Of a stretch of DNA of 8,238 nt, positions 6,990 to 8,238 are shown in pieces (the first letter of the stretch is position 1; each line of letters starts with the position of its first letter). A model generated the notes under the pieces. That model searched no databases, was not told where the DNA came from, and saw only the letters and a list, made by a program, of their open reading frames with translations. This DNA is from Rhizobiaceae bacterium (GTDB lineage Bacteria > Pseudomonadota > Alphaproteobacteria > Rhizobiales > Rhizobiaceae): the NCBI GenBank assembly GCA_016764155.1, contig JAESSK010000007.1, positions 1 through 8,238 on the forward strand, written 5' to 3'. A program made the translations under genes and the position numbers.

Positions 6990-7805
6990 ATGGGTGCGAA
7001 GCAGCTCATTTGTCAATTAAGTGATTTAGGCGGGATCTCCGCGCTTGGCCAATTGGCGCGCCAGCGTCATCGAGGCTATGTGCGGGTGGTGAATTATCAT
7101 GGCACGCCGACAGAACAAGTAGACAATTTCCGTCGGCAGTTGGAATTTTATCAACGTCATTTTGTCGACACACCACGCAGTCGACTTGAAGAAACCTTAT
7201 CGGGAAAAGCAGGCAAGCCAGCAATTTTATTTTCGTTTGATGACGGGTATCGAAGCAATTACGAGATTGCGGCGCCTTTATTGGAAGAGTTTGGATTTAC
7301 CGGTTGCTTTTTCATCTCATCGGGCCGCTATGATAATGATCAGGGCGATAGGAAATTGCCGGATGGTGAATCATCTGATGATTTTATGAATTTTGCAGAG
7401 ATGAAGGACTTGATTGCGCGCGGTCATGTTATTGGCTGCCATACGCACTCACATGTCCGCCTGTCGGAAAAATTGACCGATGATGAATTGATCGATGAAA
7501 TCGTCACTTCTCGCTCACGCCTGCAACAGGCGTTGGATGATCCAATTGATACTTTTTGTTGGGTTGGTGGCGAGGATTGGAGCTATTCAATCGAAGCTGC
7601 AAAGAAGGTCCAGGAGGCGGGATATAATCTGGGATTTATGACCAACTGCCAGACCGTCAGTTCCAACACCGATCCTCTTTGGATTCAGCGAACCAATATT
7701 GAGGCAGATTGGTCGCTGGCTCAGGTGCGTTTTTGTCTAAGCGGTATAATGGATGTCATCTATCGATCGAAACGCAAACGTATATCCACTAATTTAGGGA
7801 AATGA
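6990..7805 (+). CDS. NodB-type (CE4) polysaccharide deacetylase family protein
   Basis: This 271-residue protein probably removes acetyl groups from N-acetylated sugars of a surface glycan or its precursor. The N-terminal region carries the VRVVNYHG stretch common in this group. Motif 1 is SFDDG (82-86), supplying the catalytic base Asp and the metal Asp. Motif 2 is HTHSH (151-155), supplying the two metal His. The usual motif 3 (R-x-P-x-G or a YP-G variant) is replaced by FCWVGGEDW (189-197). No signal peptide or membrane segment is visible, so it may act in the cytoplasm. ATG 6990 lies two bases after the stop of the preceding broken gene; GTG 6981, in frame, would overlap it and add three residues. 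Neither start has a clear Shine-Dalgarno, which fits translational coupling. The family is confident; the substrate is unknown. Confidence 0.88.
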   Translation: MGAKQLICQLSDLGGISALGQLARQRHRGYVRVVNYHGTPTEQVDNFRRQLEFYQRHFVDTPRSRLEETLSGKAGKPAILFSFDDGYRSNYEIAAPLLEEFGFTGCFFISSGRYDNDQGDRKLPDGESSDDFMNFAEMKDLIARGHVIGCHTHSHVRLSEKLTDDELIDEIVTSRSRLQQALDDPIDTFCWVGGEDWSYSIEAAKKVQEAGYNLGFMTNCQTVSSNTDPLWIQRTNIEADWSLAQVRFCLSGIMDVIYRSKRKRISTNLGK

Positions 7806-7854
7806 CGCGCCATTTTGTTTGCTGCGTGCTCGCCATTTTTTAGTTCTTTGCTGT

Positions 7855-8238
7855 CTAGTTTTTCAATCGTAGTTTTAGAAGGTTTAGATATTCCTCGTCA
7901 GTGGTCGTTTTTTTGCTGGCGACTTTGGCCAGCGGTGCTTGGCATTGCAGTTTATAATCTAGCGCCATGCCTGTCTTGACGCAGTTTCCTACTTGCCAGC
8001 CGGGAGGGACGGCCGTTAGATCAACGCTTTTCCACTTGGGATGACCCTCTGATTTTAATTGATCGAGATTTGCCAGCATTAAATATGAGAGATCAGAAAC
8101 CGCCTTGCAGCTTTCTTTTTGATAACGGTTCTTTTGAATCCGGTACTCATACGTCATCATCACCGCTTTGACGGCAATTACATTCACTTCCTCTGTTTGA
8201 AATGGATACGTGCCTGCCGCGATATTTGCCGAGACATA
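7855..8238 (-). CDS. Unrecognised protein, C-terminal 127 residues (runs off the right edge)
   Basis: Read on the - strand, the frame is open from the window edge to TAG at 7857-7855, converging on the deacetylase gene with 49 bases between the stops. An internal GTG (8187-8185) is possible, but AGAGGAA directly abuts it with no spacer, and the reading upstream (S-A-N-I-A-A-G-T-Y-P-F-Q) looks coding, so I treat the gene as partial. The visible part is mildly basic, with three Cys (in ESCKA, GNCVK and LQCQA), a VPPGWQVG stretch and a Lys-rich end. The spaced cysteines could suit an exported protein, but no signal peptide can be seen because the N-terminus is missing. I recognise no family and assign no function. 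Confidence 0.65.
   Translation of the reverse strand, partial: YVSANIAAGTYPFQTEEVNVIAVKAVMMTYEYRIQKNRYQKESCKAVSDLSYLMLANLDQLKSEGHPKWKSVDLTAVPPGWQVGNCVKTGMALDYKLQCQAPLAKVASKKTTTDEEYLNLLKLRLKN

Noticed and set aside
7162..7389. 75-codon + strand frame inside the deacetylase gene
   Set aside because: It is an out-of-frame shadow of the deacetylase coding sequence, whose frame carries the CE4 motifs.
7800..7815. Palindrome AAATG...CATTT at the end of the deacetylase gene as a terminator
   Set aside because: The stem is only 5 bp with an adjacent mismatch and a 4-base centre, and the following T-run is short.

Overview
The window looks like part of a Gram-negative, probably alphaproteobacterial, chromosome. 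That guess rests on the gene families, the moderate base composition and the TTG/GTG start codons, and it is only tentative. The left two thirds (1-5899) is a type I secretion locus. It holds the last 858 codons of a very large secreted repeat protein (VCBS/cadherin-like modules), then a PrtD-type ABC transporter, then a PrtE/HlyD-type membrane fusion protein, all on the + strand. The logical reading is that the transporter and adaptor export the adhesin-like protein encoded just upstream. Its C-terminus (an acidic residue followed by Ile-Ile-Ala) resembles the uncleaved C-terminal signals of proteins exported by PrtD-family systems. The outer-membrane channel (TolC/PrtF type) is not in the window.

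Spaces between the secretion genes carry structure. Two hairpins (2612-2645 and 2659-2683) and a G/T-rich leader separate the adhesin from the transporter, which most likely starts at a TTG (2763) behind a strong Shine-Dalgarno sequence. Between the transporter and the adaptor, a possible 9-codon leader ORF ends in an ATGA overlap with the adaptor start.

From 5900 to about 6594 there is no convincing gene. This stretch holds a weak hairpin just after the adaptor gene and a perfect 12-bp inverted repeat pair that brackets 231 bp. It is followed by a small + strand gene of unrecognised family, interrupted by an in-frame TAG (6853-6855) yet readable in the same frame to 6987. Its end overlaps or abuts a NodB-type (CE4) polysaccharide deacetylase gene (6990-7805). 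Converging on this from the right edge is the C-terminal part of an unrecognised - strand protein (7855-8238).

The main oddities are: the 858 visible adhesin residues contain no lysine and only two arginines; a 330-bp-period internal duplication has all its changes in one half; the conserved-looking small gene is broken; the putative leader ORF precedes the adaptor; and two mutually exclusive hairpins lie inside the adhesin coding region. I see no CRISPR array, tRNA, rRNA, complete insertion sequence or clearly new defence or metabolic system.
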